The notes beneath the pieces were generated by a model that worked only from the letters and a program-made list of their open reading frames with translations, was not told the origin of the DNA and searched no databases. Below, piece after piece: positions 63,833 through 64,000 of a stretch of DNA of 64,000 nucleotides (positions are counted from its first letter, which is position 1; the number at the start of each line of letters is the position of its first letter). The position numbers and the translations under genes are program-made. Source of the DNA: Candidatus Melainabacteria bacterium MEL.A1 (GTDB lineage Bacteria; Cyanobacteriota; Vampirovibrionia; Gastranaerophilales; Gastranaerophilaceae); NCBI GenBank assembly GCA_001765415.1, contig CP017245.1:620001-684000 (forward strand). Direction: 5' to 3'.

Positions 63833-64000
63833 ATGAACAAAAAATGTAAAATTGGATTTATCGGATGTGGCAAAATGGCTAGTGCTATCATTAAAGGCAC
63901 GATTTTATCAAAATTTTTACCAAAAGAAAATATTAAGGGTTCTGAAGTTAATTGCGAAATTGCAGAACTTGCATCACAAAGGTTAGGAATTGAAGTCATC
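63833..64000 (+). CDS. proC: Pyrroline-5-carboxylate reductase (3' partial)
   Basis: The first 56 codons are in the window: the Rossmann start CKIGFIGCGKMASAIIKG is the ProC signature, followed by the expected N-terminal sequence ending ASQRLGIEVI. It catalyses the last step of proline synthesis with NAD(P)H. It is divergent from rpmH, with 97 bp between. The rest lies beyond the window, so intactness cannot be judged. Confidence 0.88.
   Translation, partial: MNKKCKIGFIGCGKMASAIIKGTILSKFLPKENIKGSEVNCEIAELASQRLGIEVI

Overview
The window is AT-rich (roughly two thirds A+T by eye) and comes from a diderm bacterium. Outer-membrane evidence: an LptC-LptA pair, a TolC-family channel, a classical autotransporter and a filamentous-haemagglutinin-type adhesin. 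Three prepilin-like proteins share the N-terminal motif FTLAEVL(I/V)T(L/V)GIIGVV(A/S)AMT and an internal D(V/I)NG-K-PN motif. With a DUF3536/GH57 enzyme, GH77 amylomaltase, anaerobic-type Hcp, two-domain QueF, YqeG, YraN and several lineage-restricted proteins, this most resembles gut Gastranaerophilales (non-photosynthetic 'Melainabacteria'). That assignment is an inference from gene content; no rRNA is present to confirm it.

Layout. 0-3.1 kb: a partial PRTase-like gene, then a 1.8-kb segment carrying an HxlR regulator and a divergent MBL-fold hydrolase, bounded by a 33-bp direct repeat of the tRNA-Ser 3' end. 3.1-20 kb: housekeeping and hypothetical genes (aroA, a histidine kinase, a nucleotidyltransferase, two tRNAs, a TolC plus ArsP_2-type metal exporter pair, YqeG, U32 peptidase, an orphan MalG-type permease, malQ). 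20-25 kb: a highly ordered prepilin gene, Maf, a SEC-C protein, and tRNA-Pro with a broken partial copy beside it. 25-33.6 kb: a duplicated SDR gene, then lptC-lptA-TPR-dprA-topA-aroE on one strand; AroE has an unusual 187-residue disordered N-terminus. 33.6-42.9 kb: a prepilin whose real start is put out of frame by a G9 tract, hypothetical genes, GH57, a 59-bp tandem repeat, yraN-queF, and a prepilin divergent from an XRE regulator. 42.9-53.3 kb: a Glt-type symporter, ClC channel, Hcp, a giant autotransporter and a second orphan histidine kinase. 53.3-59.6 kb: a decayed accessory region beside tRNA-fMet, with broken genes, a REP-flanked RAYT transposase and the second SDR copy. 59.7-64 kb: the FHA-type adhesin, then the rpmH-rnpA locus and the start of proC.

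Recurring themes. Several genes have a good -10 box exactly 6-7 nt before the ATG and no Shine-Dalgarno, so leaderless mRNAs look common. Intergenic spaces hold a family of short GC-rich palindromes, a 47-bp dispersed repeat and tRNA fragments. The strongest leads are the phase-variable-looking poly-G prepilin, the tRNA-Ser-flanked HxlR/MBL cassette, the RAYT/REP element with a decayed sister copy, and the near-identical SDR duplication whose copies differ almost only at silent positions.
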